DNA of 5,550 nt from assembly GCA_030592025.1 (NCBI GenBank), contig JAUUZX010000146.1, positions 1 to 5,550 of the forward strand. Reading direction: 5' to 3'. Both the position numbers and the translations under genes were made by a program. Of this stretch, positions 1 to 5,285 are shown piece after piece. This DNA comes from a bacterium. Lineage in GTDB: Bacteria > Krumholzibacteriota > Krumholzibacteria > LZORAL124-64-63. Within the stretch, counting starts at the first letter, position 1, and each line of letters begins with the position of its first letter. Below the pieces are notes generated by a model. It had not been told where the DNA came from. It worked only from the letters and a program-made list of their open reading frames with translations, and searched no databases.

Positions 1-995
1 ACGTTCTCGGGCAGGATGTAGTTCTCGCCGCTGGCCATGAGCATGGCCGGGAACATGACCGCGTGGAAAAAGACGTTGTCCTTGCCGAGGAAGTGCACCA
101 GGCGCGTGCCCTCGTCCTGCCACCAGGTACGCCAGGCTTCGGCGTCGCCCTGGGCCAGGGCCCATTCGCGGGTCGCGGAGATGTAGCCGATGGGGGCCTC
201 GAACCACACGTAGAAGACCTTTCCCTCGTGGTCCGGGAGAGGAACCGGCACGCCCCAGCCCAGGTCGCGGGTCACGGCCCGGTCCTTGAGACCATCCTTG
301 AACCAGCCGCGGCAGTACTGCCTGACGTTGTCCTTCCACTCGGGGTGGGCGTCGATGAGCGCCTCGAGCTTGTCCTGCCAGTCGCCCAGGGGCAGGAACC
401 AGTGGGTCGTTTCCCGCAGTTCGAGGGGGCTGTTGTCCTGGACGTTGCGGGGGTTGACCAGCTCGGTGGGGTCGAGGGTGGTGCCGCAGGCCTCGCACTG
501 GTCGCCCCGGGCGCCGTCACTGCCGCACTTGGGGCAGGTGCCCTCGATGTAGCGGTCGGCCAGGAAGCGCTGCTGGCTGGGGCTGTAGAACTGCTCGGTC
601 GTCTTCTGCTTGAGCACCCCCCGTTGGTGCAGGTCGGCGAAGAAGGCCTGGGACGTCTCGGTGTGGATGGGGCGGCTGGTCTGGCTGAAGTTGTCGAAAC
701 TCATCCCGAAGCCCTCGAAGGACTTCTTGATGGACGCGTGGTTCCGGTCCACCAGCTCCTGGGGGGTGATGCCCTCCTTCTCCGCCGTGAGGGTGATGGG
801 CACCCCGTATTCGTCGCTGCCGCAGATGTAGAGGACATCCTCGCCCCGCAGACGCAGGTAGCGCACGTAGATGTCCGCCGGCAGGTAGGCGCCGGCAAGA
901 TGGCCCAGATGGATCTCGCCGTTGGCGTAGGGCAGGGCGCTAGTCACGAGGGTGCGGGCAAACCGGCAAGGGGACGCGTCGTTCGGCGCTGTCAC
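1..995 (-). CDS. metG: Methionyl-tRNA synthetase, N-terminal 331 residues (3' end outside window)
   Basis: This cytoplasmic class I synthetase charges tRNA-Met with methionine using ATP. Translating the minus strand from GTG at 995 gives MTAPNDASPCRFARTLVTSA and onwards. The HIGH-type motif is HLGH at residues 29-32, after LPYANG. CGSDEYG (58-64) belongs to the Rossmann core. One zinc knuckle is present, with Cys154, Cys157, Cys167 and Cys170 (CPKC then CEAC), as in E. coli-type MetG. FYVWFEAPIGY is the methionine-pocket segment. The frame runs open to the window edge, so the KMSKS loop, anticodon-binding domain and any C-terminal tRNA-binding domain cannot be seen. The GTG start is chosen because TGGAGG lies 5 nt upstream and conserved family sequence begins within 20 codons. 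The gene follows the peptidase gene by 49 nt on the same strand with no terminator between, so cotranscription is likely. Identity is very secure. A large open frame on the opposite strand is a high-GC shadow. Confidence 0.97.
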   Translation of the reverse strand, partial: MTAPNDASPCRFARTLVTSALPYANGEIHLGHLAGAYLPADIYVRYLRLRGEDVLYICGSDEYGVPITLTAEKEGITPQELVDRNHASIKKSFEGFGMSFDNFSQTSRPIHTETSQAFFADLHQRGVLKQKTTEQFYSPSQQRFLADRYIEGTCPKCGSDGARGDQCEACGTTLDPTELVNPRNVQDNSPLELRETTHWFLPLGDWQDKLEALIDAHPEWKDNVRQYCRGWFKDGLKDRAVTRDLGWGVPVPLPDHEGKVFYVWFEAPIGYISATREWALAQGDAEAWRTWWQDEGTRLVHFLGKDNVFFHAVMFPAMLMASGENYILPEN

Positions 996-1000
996 GGGGG

Positions 1001-1006
1001 CCTCCA
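1001..1006 (-). promoter_or_regulatory. Ribosome binding site of metG
   Basis: On the minus strand TGGAGG ends 5 nt before the GTG at 995. The SD is the right arm of a CCTCC-CT-GGAGG inverted repeat (1001-1012), so a small hairpin could partly mask it. The repeat is seen directly. Any masking effect is inference. Confidence 0.7.
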
Positions 1007-1044
1007 GGGAGGGGGAATCATTGATAGCCGTGGTCGCAGGGAAC

Positions 1045-2700
1045 TTAAATCAAGTCATCCGGCAGCGGCAAGGCGGTTTTCCCGTAGGCGTGGTGGTCGA
1101 GCCACGCGGAGCAGTCCACACCGGTGACCTCCAGCACGGCGGCTTCGATGCCGGCCCGGGACAGGGGCTCGCCCGAACGGTGCTCGTAGAGGTGGCGCAG
1201 CACGCCGTCGAGGGGACGGTCCATGCTCGCGTGGCGGGCCAGCCAGGCGTCGAGGGAGGCGCACACGGTCACCCCGCCGGCGTAGGCGAAGCGCACCTCC
1301 TCGGGATTGCTCATCACGGCGGCCGCGGCGTCGGCCACGGAGCGCACGCCTTTCAGGGCGTTGCGGTCGTAGTCCCGTTCGAGGCGGGCGGTGAGCATGC
1401 GGCGGGCGTGGTCCGGTGACCAGATGCCGGCCGCGGTCAGCATGCGCGCGGCGTACCAGGTGGTGACACCCTCGGTGAACCAAAGGGTCATGGGGTCGGT
1501 CTGGGGGATGGCCTCGCCCAGCCAGCCGTGGAACATCTCGTGGGCGATGACGCTGGCGGCCTGCTCCTCGAGTTCGCCCCAGGTGGTCCCGGGGTCGATC
1601 ATGACGAGCACGGAGCTGCCCGTGTGGACGCCGTAGGTGTCGAAGCCGTCGGGGGTCGATACCTCGTTGGCGGCCAGCAGCACGGTGATCCGGGGGGAGG
1701 GCGACGAGCCGAAGAAACCCAGTTCCGTGCGAGCGATGCGCCGCACCAGATCGAGGGCCTCATCGTCGGCGAACTGCCAGCGCCGGTCCGTCGCGAACTG
1801 GATGATGCAATCCCGGGCCCGGGTCGAGGCCGTGCGCAGGTCGCCGCAGATGAGCAGCGAGTTGTTCAGGTCGGACAGGTCCCGGGGATGGTAGAAGTGG
1901 TCCGCCGGGTGTGCGAGCGCGGCCTCGACGTGCCGCGGCGCGGCCCCGCCGGTGGGGAGATCGGCCGACAGGTAGGACTGGCCCGTGCTCAAATGGGCCA
2001 GGCTCACCGAATCGATCCCGGCTCCGGGTTGCTCGTGGCCCCGGACGAGGGTGGACCAGGGCGCCAGGACCGGCATGTCGTGGGGGTTGCGGATGGCGAC
2101 GGTGATGTCCTTGATCCGGTGGCCGGCGGGCGCCAGGAAGACCTCGAAGCCCGCCACGCGCACACCTCCGTTGACGAGGGTCGAGATGTAGCGGCGGATG
2201 TCCTCCTCGTGATCCCCGGGCCGGGAGAGATCGATGCGGTACTCGAAACCCGCGCGGTCCGTTCCGTCGGAACTCAGCCGCCAGCCGTCGTCGATGCGCT
2301 CGATGGCCAGGGATCGACCGGGGCGGTCGTCATCGGTCAGGGCGTAGGCTGTCGGCGTGTTGGCGTCGACACCGTTGCGCCGGTCGCCGAAGACACCGGG
2401 CGGGAACACCAGGTCGAGGTGGCGGGGCAGGTCGCCCCCGATGACGAGCTTCAGGGCGAGGGAGCCCTGCGGCGCGTGGGACAGGTCGATCTCGTAGTCC
2501 AGCGCCAAGGGGGCCGGCTCGCGGGTCACGGCGAACCAGATGCCGGCGGTCACGACGGCCACCGTGAGCACGATCACGGCCAGGGATATCGCCCAGCTGA
2601 GCCGCCGCGGTCCGGCCGGGGCCGGGTTGGGGGCGGCGAAGGGGCGTCCTTCCCGGCGGGCCTTGTACCGTAGCAGTGCGGATTGCGAGGCCTTGGACAT
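1045..2700 (-). CDS. Membrane-anchored M61/M1-like zinc metallopeptidase
   Basis: This 551-residue protein is probably a zinc peptidase of the gluzincin group. A basic N-terminal tail (RR at 32-33) precedes one hydrophobic helix at about 35-58, so the catalytic part should lie outside the cytoplasmic membrane. Residues about 67-260 look like the beta-rich N-terminal domain of M61 glycyl-aminopeptidase relatives. The zinc site is HEMFH at 387-391, followed after exactly 18 residues by Glu410 in LWFTEGVTTWY, the HExxH-x18-E pattern. Tyr473 in FAYAGG falls where the catalytic Tyr of M1 enzymes (the YxKG element) is expected, though the Lys is Gly here. No GAMEN exopeptidase motif is seen; YGVHTGSS (356-363) occupies the region before the helix. 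No C-terminal PDZ domain is present, unlike classical M61. Start: ATG at 2700, with only a weak purine-rich AGAGAAAGA upstream. It is followed by metG after 49 nt. Peptidase class is confident; family (M61 versus M1) and substrate are not. Confidence 0.85.
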   Translation of the reverse strand: MSKASQSALLRYKARREGRPFAAPNPAPAGPRRLSWAISLAVIVLTVAVVTAGIWFAVTREPAPLALDYEIDLSHAPQGSLALKLVIGGDLPRHLDLVFPPGVFGDRRNGVDANTPTAYALTDDDRPGRSLAIERIDDGWRLSSDGTDRAGFEYRIDLSRPGDHEEDIRRYISTLVNGGVRVAGFEVFLAPAGHRIKDITVAIRNPHDMPVLAPWSTLVRGHEQPGAGIDSVSLAHLSTGQSYLSADLPTGGAAPRHVEAALAHPADHFYHPRDLSDLNNSLLICGDLRTASTRARDCIIQFATDRRWQFADDEALDLVRRIARTELGFFGSSPSPRITVLLAANEVSTPDGFDTYGVHTGSSVLVMIDPGTTWGELEEQAASVIAHEMFHGWLGEAIPQTDPMTLWFTEGVTTWYAARMLTAAGIWSPDHARRMLTARLERDYDRNALKGVRSVADAAAAVMSNPEEVRFAYAGGVTVCASLDAWLARHASMDRPLDGVLRHLYEHRSGEPLSRAGIEAAVLEVTGVDCSAWLDHHAYGKTALPLPDDLI

Positions 2701-2743
2701 GCGGGATCTTTCTCTGCAAGGTTCAAAAATCGCGGTGCTTGCC

Positions 2744-2773
2744 TGTGGTTCCCGGTGACTCCTTGTGGTTCCC
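2744..2773. repeat. 10-bp direct repeat TGTGGTTCCC, 20-bp period (candidate operator)
   Basis: TGTGGTTCCC occurs at 2744-2753 and again at 2764-2773, exactly 20 bp apart or about two helical turns, 44-73 bp upstream of the peptidase start. The read on the peptidase strand is GGGAACCACA twice. Two same-face half-sites in a divergent promoter region suit a dimeric or tandem regulator, but no regulator is identified. The repeat is seen; the operator role is inference. Confidence 0.4.
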
Positions 2774-2895
2774 CATCGTTTCCGGGGGAGGGACCCTTAT
2801 TCCGGTCCATGCAACGCCCATGCCTTTGTGATAGGATGATTTGGACATACTCAATGCGTGCCCGCGACTCGCGCAGGCGCCGTTTTGTTCCGGTC

Positions 2896-2903
2896 AGGGG
2901 AGG
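2896..2903 (+). promoter_or_regulatory. Ribosome binding site fixing the SDR start
   Basis: AGGGGAGG ends 5 nt before GTG at 2909. This supports GTG 2909 as the start rather than the in-frame GTG at 2858, which would add 17 residues unlike any SDR N-terminus and has no comparable SD. Confidence 0.8.
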
Positions 2904-2908
2904 CGGAT

Positions 2909-3724
2909 GTGGATCTGGGGATCAAGGGCAAGACGGCGCTGGTGACGGCCTCGTCCCGCGGGTTCGGGTTGGCCACGGCGGTGGCCCTGGCGCGGGAGGG
3001 TGCCCGGGTGGCCATGTGCGCGCGGGGGATCGAGGGTCTCGAGATGGCGGCCGACGAGGTCCGGGCCGCGGGCGAGGAGGCCTGGGGCGGCGCCGGTGGC
3101 CGGGTGCTGGCCCGGGCGGTCGACGTGGCCGACGACGCGGCCATGGGGAGTTTCATGGACGAGATCCGGGCGTCCCTGGGCCCGATGGACATGCTGCTGG
3201 TGAACGCCGGGGGCCCGCCCGCCGGCAAGTTCGCCGATCTCGACGACGCGGCCTGGGAGGCCGCCTACCATCTCACCGTGGCCAGCGCGGTGCGCCTTTG
3301 TCGTCGGGTCCTGCCGGACATGACGGAGCGGGGCTGGGGGCGGATCGTCGCCATCACGTCGGTGAGCGTGCACCAGCCCGTGGAGAATCTCATGCTCTCG
3401 AGCGCCCTGCGCCCCGCGGTCCAGGCCCTGGTGAAGACCCTGTCCGACGAGGTCGCGTCCCGGGGTGTGACGATCAATGCCGTGGCGCCGGGGTTCCACA
3501 CCACGAGCGCCGTGGATCGGCTCATCGCCGCCAAGGTGGCCCAGACCGGATGCGCCCCCGAGGACGTGGTGGCCGGCTGGACCGACGCCATTCCGGCCGG
3601 ACGTCTGGGGCGACCGGAGGAACTGGCGGCCCTCGTGACCTTCCTCATGTCGGAGCCGGCGGGCTACATCACGGGGCAGAGCATCGTCGCCGACGGCGGC
3701 TGGGTGCGGGGTATCTTCGGCTGA
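2909..3724 (+). CDS. SDR-family oxidoreductase (FabG-like) with degenerate active site
   Basis: This 271-residue, single-domain short-chain dehydrogenase/reductase is of typical length. It opens MDLGIKGKTALVT, the usual SDR start. The nucleotide loop is TASSRGFG (13-20), with the first Gly of TGxxxGxG replaced by Ala. Other landmarks are D72-V73 (adenine-ring contact), NAGGPP (99-104), the catalytic-type Ser151 in AITSVS, and VAPGFHTT (192-199). At Ser+13, where Tyr of YxxxK belongs, there is Ser164, and the Lys position is Arg168 (S-S-A-L-R). I recall a described FabG-like SDR subgroup with imperfect cofactor and tetrad motifs, and this protein fits it, so the change is probably ancestral and not decay. 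The reading frame is intact. It may not be a normal ketoreductase; substrate is unknown. The next gene starts 111 nt downstream from its own predicted promoter. Fold assignment is secure; do not transfer the fabG name. Confidence 0.92.
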   Translation: MDLGIKGKTALVTASSRGFGLATAVALAREGARVAMCARGIEGLEMAADEVRAAGEEAWGGAGGRVLARAVDVADDAAMGSFMDEIRASLGPMDMLLVNAGGPPAGKFADLDDAAWEAAYHLTVASAVRLCRRVLPDMTERGWGRIVAITSVSVHQPVENLMLSSALRPAVQALVKTLSDEVASRGVTINAVAPGFHTTSAVDRLIAAKVAQTGCAPEDVVAGWTDAIPAGRLGRPEELAALVTFLMSEPAGYITGQSIVADGGWVRGIFG

Positions 3725-3732
3725 GCTGCCCC

Positions 3733-3760
3733 TTGACAGGCAGGACGTGGGTCGTATCTT
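3733..3760 (+). promoter_or_regulatory. Sigma70-like promoter upstream of the microprotein gene
   Basis: A perfect -35 TTGACA (3733-3738) is followed after 16 bp by TATCTT (3755-3760), a 4/6 match to the -10. Transcription would start near 3767, giving a leader of about 70 nt before the ATG at 3836. The -35 begins only 9 nt after the SDR stop codon. The -35 also sits in the loop of a weak 5-bp inverted repeat (CTGCC 3726-3730 / GGCAG 3739-3743), which lacks a T-run and is not called as a terminator. Confidence 0.55.
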
Positions 3761-3783
3761 GTCGTCAAATAGTTTCGAAGATA

Positions 3784-3810
3784 GCCCGCGCTCCCTGATG
3801 AGCGATGGGC
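3784..3810 (+). other. Interrupted hairpin in the microprotein leader
   Basis: GCCC (3784-3787) and CGCTC (3789-3793) can pair with GAGCG (3800-3804) and GGGC (3807-3810). This gives 9 bp around a CCTGAT loop with a small internal loop. It lies between the predicted transcription start and the ATG. The pairing is visible; a regulatory role is speculative, and it matches no riboswitch class that I can recognise. Confidence 0.3.
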
Positions 3811-3835
3811 GGACTAGGGAAAGGCCCCGGAAACG

Positions 3836-3928
3836 ATGGACGACATGGTCAAACTGCTGCTTTTCGTGGTGGCCTACTTCGTGGTGGTGAACTTCGTGTT
3901 CCCACGCTTGGGCCTGAAGCCCGGCTGA
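3836..3928 (+). CDS. 30-residue single-pass membrane microprotein
   Basis: This is an intact 30-codon frame beginning MDDMVKLLLFVVAYFVV and ending in RLGLKPG. Residues about 5-23 form one strongly hydrophobic helix rich in Val, Leu and Phe, with an acidic N-terminus (Asp2, Asp3) and a short basic tail (Arg24, Lys28). A single-pass inner-membrane peptide is therefore likely, with the C-terminus probably cytoplasmic by the positive-inside rule. Support for expression: a good promoter 76 nt upstream, codons typical of the neighbouring genes, and TGA just after the helix. The SD is imperfect: AGGGAAAGG (3816-3824) is 11 nt from the ATG and GGAAA (3829-3833) is too close. A second in-frame ATG at 3845 would leave 27 residues and a longer SD gap. 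I do not recognise a named family. Function is unknown; such peptides often bind or stabilise a membrane complex. It could also be a chance frame in a leader, but its composition argues against that. Confidence 0.65.
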   Translation: MDDMVKLLLFVVAYFVVVNFVFPRLGLKPG

Positions 3929-3932
3929 GGCC

Positions 3933-3967
3933 CTGACAGCTGCTCGATCGGGGATCGGGCTGACAGC
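3933..3967. repeat. Nested short direct repeats between microprotein and zinc-ribbon genes
   Basis: CTGACAGC occurs at 3933-3940 and 3960-3967 (27-bp period). Between them is a perfect tandem heptamer, GATCGGG at 3946-3952 and 3953-3959. The whole cluster starts 5 nt after the microprotein stop codon. The remainder of this 138-bp gap (to 4066) shows no convincing promoter or terminator, although the zinc-ribbon gene would need a promoter here or read-through from upstream. Confidence 0.35.
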
Positions 3968-4051
3968 AAGAAGACACAGGATCCCTCGTCGGACCAATCC
4001 TGACCAGGGGTCGGGACGACCGGCAGGCAGCTCCGCGCAAACGCTCGGGGC

Positions 4052-4060
4052 GGGGAGGTG
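4052..4060 (+). promoter_or_regulatory. Ribosome binding site fixing the zinc-ribbon start
   Basis: GGGGAGGTG ends 6 nt before ATG at 4067. An in-frame GTG at 4058 lies inside this SD, so it is not the start. Confidence 0.8.
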
Positions 4061-4066
4061 CGGCGG

Positions 4067-4264
4067 ATGCCGCTTTATGAATTCCAGTGCCGCAAGTGCG
4101 GCCACGGCTTCGAGGAACTGCTGAGCATGGCCGAGGTCGACCTGGCCAAGCCCAAGTGCCCGGCCTGCGGGTCGCGGCGGGTGGAGAAGGGTTTCTCGTC
4201 CTTCGCCACGGGAGCAGCGTCGACCGGCGGCGGGAGCTGCGGCGGCAGCGGCGGGTTCACCTGA
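4067..4264 (+). CDS. FmdB-type small zinc-ribbon protein
   Basis: This 65-residue protein starts with MPLYEFQCRKCG, the hallmark of the FmdB/CxxC-CxxC-SSSS family of putative regulatory proteins. Two CxxC pairs, Cys8/Cys11 and Cys31/Cys34 (CPACG), should bind one zinc. The spacer between them (FEELLSMAE) is typical of the family. The tail from about residue 44 is low-complexity Ser/Gly with a lone Cys58, also usual here. The family name comes from a gene in formamidase/amidase clusters where a regulatory role was proposed; the molecular function is generally unknown and no amidase gene is visible in this window. ATG 4067 is preferred to GTG 4058 because of SD spacing and because the family begins at MPxYE/DF. 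Transcription ends at the hairpin about 45 nt downstream. Confidence 0.93.
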   Translation: MPLYEFQCRKCGHGFEELLSMAEVDLAKPKCPACGSRRVEKGFSSFATGAASTGGGSCGGSGGFT

Positions 4265-4308
4265 GGCTAGAACAATGCTGCGGCCGGGTGCCGCACAGGA
4301 TACGGAGC

Positions 4309-4340
4309 GAAACGCCGCGGTCTCAGGACCGCGGCGTTTT
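4309..4340. terminator. Strong hairpin terminator, probably bidirectional, between convergent genes
   Basis: AACGCCGCGGTC (4311-4322) and GACCGCGGCGTT (4327-4338) form a perfect 12-bp stem around a TCAG tetraloop. A4310-T4339 adds a 13th pair and G4309-T4340 a wobble. On the plus strand TTTT (4337-4340) follows, serving the zinc-ribbon transcript. On the minus strand GCGTTTCG gives only a short T-run (TTT). The minus-strand PAP2 stop codon TGA (4325-4323) lies in the loop and its last codons form one arm. Confidence 0.88.
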
Positions 4341-5285
4341 CCGTTCCATGCGCGAGCGCGCCCTGCGGAAGGGTCGCCCCAGACGGTCCCTGGCCGAGTC
4401 CCCCAACCCGTGGCCGAAGAGGAGAACGAGCCAGGCCAGGAGCATCCCCGCAGCCACGTCGACCACGTAGTGGTAGCGGTTGTACACCGTGGACATGCAG
4501 AGCAGGACGAAGATGAGGGTCATCCACCAGCGGTGCCGGGGGAACCAGCGCCATGTGTACCACCAGGGGATGAACGACGCGGCCACGTGGCTCGACGGGA
4601 AAGCGGCCCCCAGCAGGGCGCCGTTCTCGTGGATGTGGCGCATGATGCGCGTGAAGACCCAGCCATCCACCTCGACGTAGCCCGCCCGGAAGTACTTGGG
4701 GCCCCAGGCCGGGAAGATCGAATACAGGGTGTAGCAGATGAGCATGGTGATGCCCAGGTCGCGCACGAAGTCGCGCACGGTGTCCCAGCGCTTTTCGACG
4801 GCCACGCCCTTGGCCAGGAAGACCAGGGCGAGGAAGGACAGCGAGAGGAAGTAGTAGCTGAAGTAGGCGAACTCCATGAGTTCGTGGAACCACGGCCAGG
4901 GCCAGACCCGGGACCACTCCAGGCTGGGTTGGAACCCGAAGATCTGCTGCTCCAGGGCGATGAGGCCCGGGTCGAGGCTGTCCTCGAAGGCGAAGAAGAT
5001 GAGCCCCAGGTGCTCGAGCTCGGCGTAGAAGACGGGGAACAGCAGCGGCAGGTAGATCTCGCCGAGGAGACGTGGCACGAAATGGCGGCTGCCCCGCAGG
5101 AGCGGCGGCAGGAACCAGACGGCCAGGCCGATCCCGATGTGCACGGCGGCCAACCGCCATGGCGACGGGAAGACCCCCGGATTGAGGGCGGCGTAGAGGG
5201 TCGTGACGGCGAGGTACACCACGGTCAGGCGATCGATGTTCATGCGCCGCAGGGCGAGTTCGGCCAGGCGCCGTCGCAGGGTCAC
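4323..5285 (-). CDS. Polytopic PAP2-family phosphatase/phosphotransferase (PAP2_3-like)
   Basis: This 320-residue integral membrane protein probably removes or transfers phosphate on a lipid or lipid-linked substrate. Hydrophobic segments lie at about 20-36, 44-63, 74-98, 138-158, 177-194, 234-247, 255-270 and 274-293, with a basic C-terminal tail (RRARSRMERK). The PAP2 signatures are GPK (195-197, the position of motif 1), FPSSH at 229-233 (motif 2, His233) and NRYHYVVD at 269-276 (motif 3, Arg270, His272, Asp276). The HYxxD form and long N-terminal half resemble the inositol-phosphorylceramide-synthase-like PAP2_3 branch more than small PgpB or BacA-type enzymes. The start is GTG at 5285: AAGGAGGG lies 6 nt upstream and the GTGA overlaps the stop of the preceding gene. 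The longer frame to 5390 runs inside that upstream gene and is rejected. The substrate cannot be read from sequence. The 3' end lies in a terminator hairpin. Confidence 0.9.
   Translation of the reverse strand: MTLRRRLAELALRRMNIDRLTVVYLAVTTLYAALNPGVFPSPWRLAAVHIGIGLAVWFLPPLLRGSRHFVPRLLGEIYLPLLFPVFYAELEHLGLIFFAFEDSLDPGLIALEQQIFGFQPSLEWSRVWPWPWFHELMEFAYFSYYFLSLSFLALVFLAKGVAVEKRWDTVRDFVRDLGITMLICYTLYSIFPAWGPKYFRAGYVEVDGWVFTRIMRHIHENGALLGAAFPSSHVAASFIPWWYTWRWFPRHRWWMTLIFVLLCMSTVYNRYHYVVDVAAGMLLAWLVLLFGHGLGDSARDRLGRPFRRARSRMERKTPRS

Larger units (their letters stand above)
2701..2908. other. Divergent intergenic region between the peptidase and SDR genes
   Basis: These 208 bp separate the minus-strand peptidase from the plus-strand SDR and must hold promoters for both. 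The stretch 2821-2856 is locally AT-richer than its surroundings. It contains TTGTGA (2826-2831) and CATACT (2846-2851) on the plus strand, but their 14-bp spacing is too short for a good sigma70 promoter, so I do not call one. No convincing promoter is seen for the peptidase. The 10-bp direct repeat lies inside this region. Confidence 0.5.

Noticed and set aside
63..1127. 354-codon plus-strand open frame
   Set aside because: It is antisense to metG, with low-complexity Val/Gly/Ala/Leu composition typical of shadow frames in high-GC DNA. The minus-strand reading matches MetG throughout.
1528..2673. 381-codon plus-strand open frame
   Set aside because: It is antisense to the metallopeptidase, Gly/Val/Arg-rich with no domain.
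2826..2851. TTGTGA...CATACT as a promoter for the SDR
   Set aside because: The spacer is only 14 bp and both boxes are imperfect, so it is not strong enough to call.
2858..2908. 17-codon upstream extension of the SDR from GTG 2858
   Set aside because: It has no SD there, the added residues do not look like an SDR, and the SD AGGGGAGG points to GTG 2909.
2683..3798. 371-codon plus-strand and overlapping 403-codon minus-strand open frames across the SDR gene
   Set aside because: Both are out of frame with the clear SDR protein and are Arg/Gly/His-rich without recognisable motifs.
3795..3835. CTGATGAG followed by GGGAAA and GGAAAC, resembling a hammerhead ribozyme core ahead of the microprotein gene
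   Set aside because: A hammerhead needs the base before GAAA to pair with the G after CUGAUGA and a stem II between them. Here that base is G in both GAAA copies and no stem II forms.
3811..3835. CTAGGG-like segment recalling the ykkC/guanidine riboswitch
   Set aside because: Only one short motif fits. The remaining conserved ykkC elements and helices are absent.
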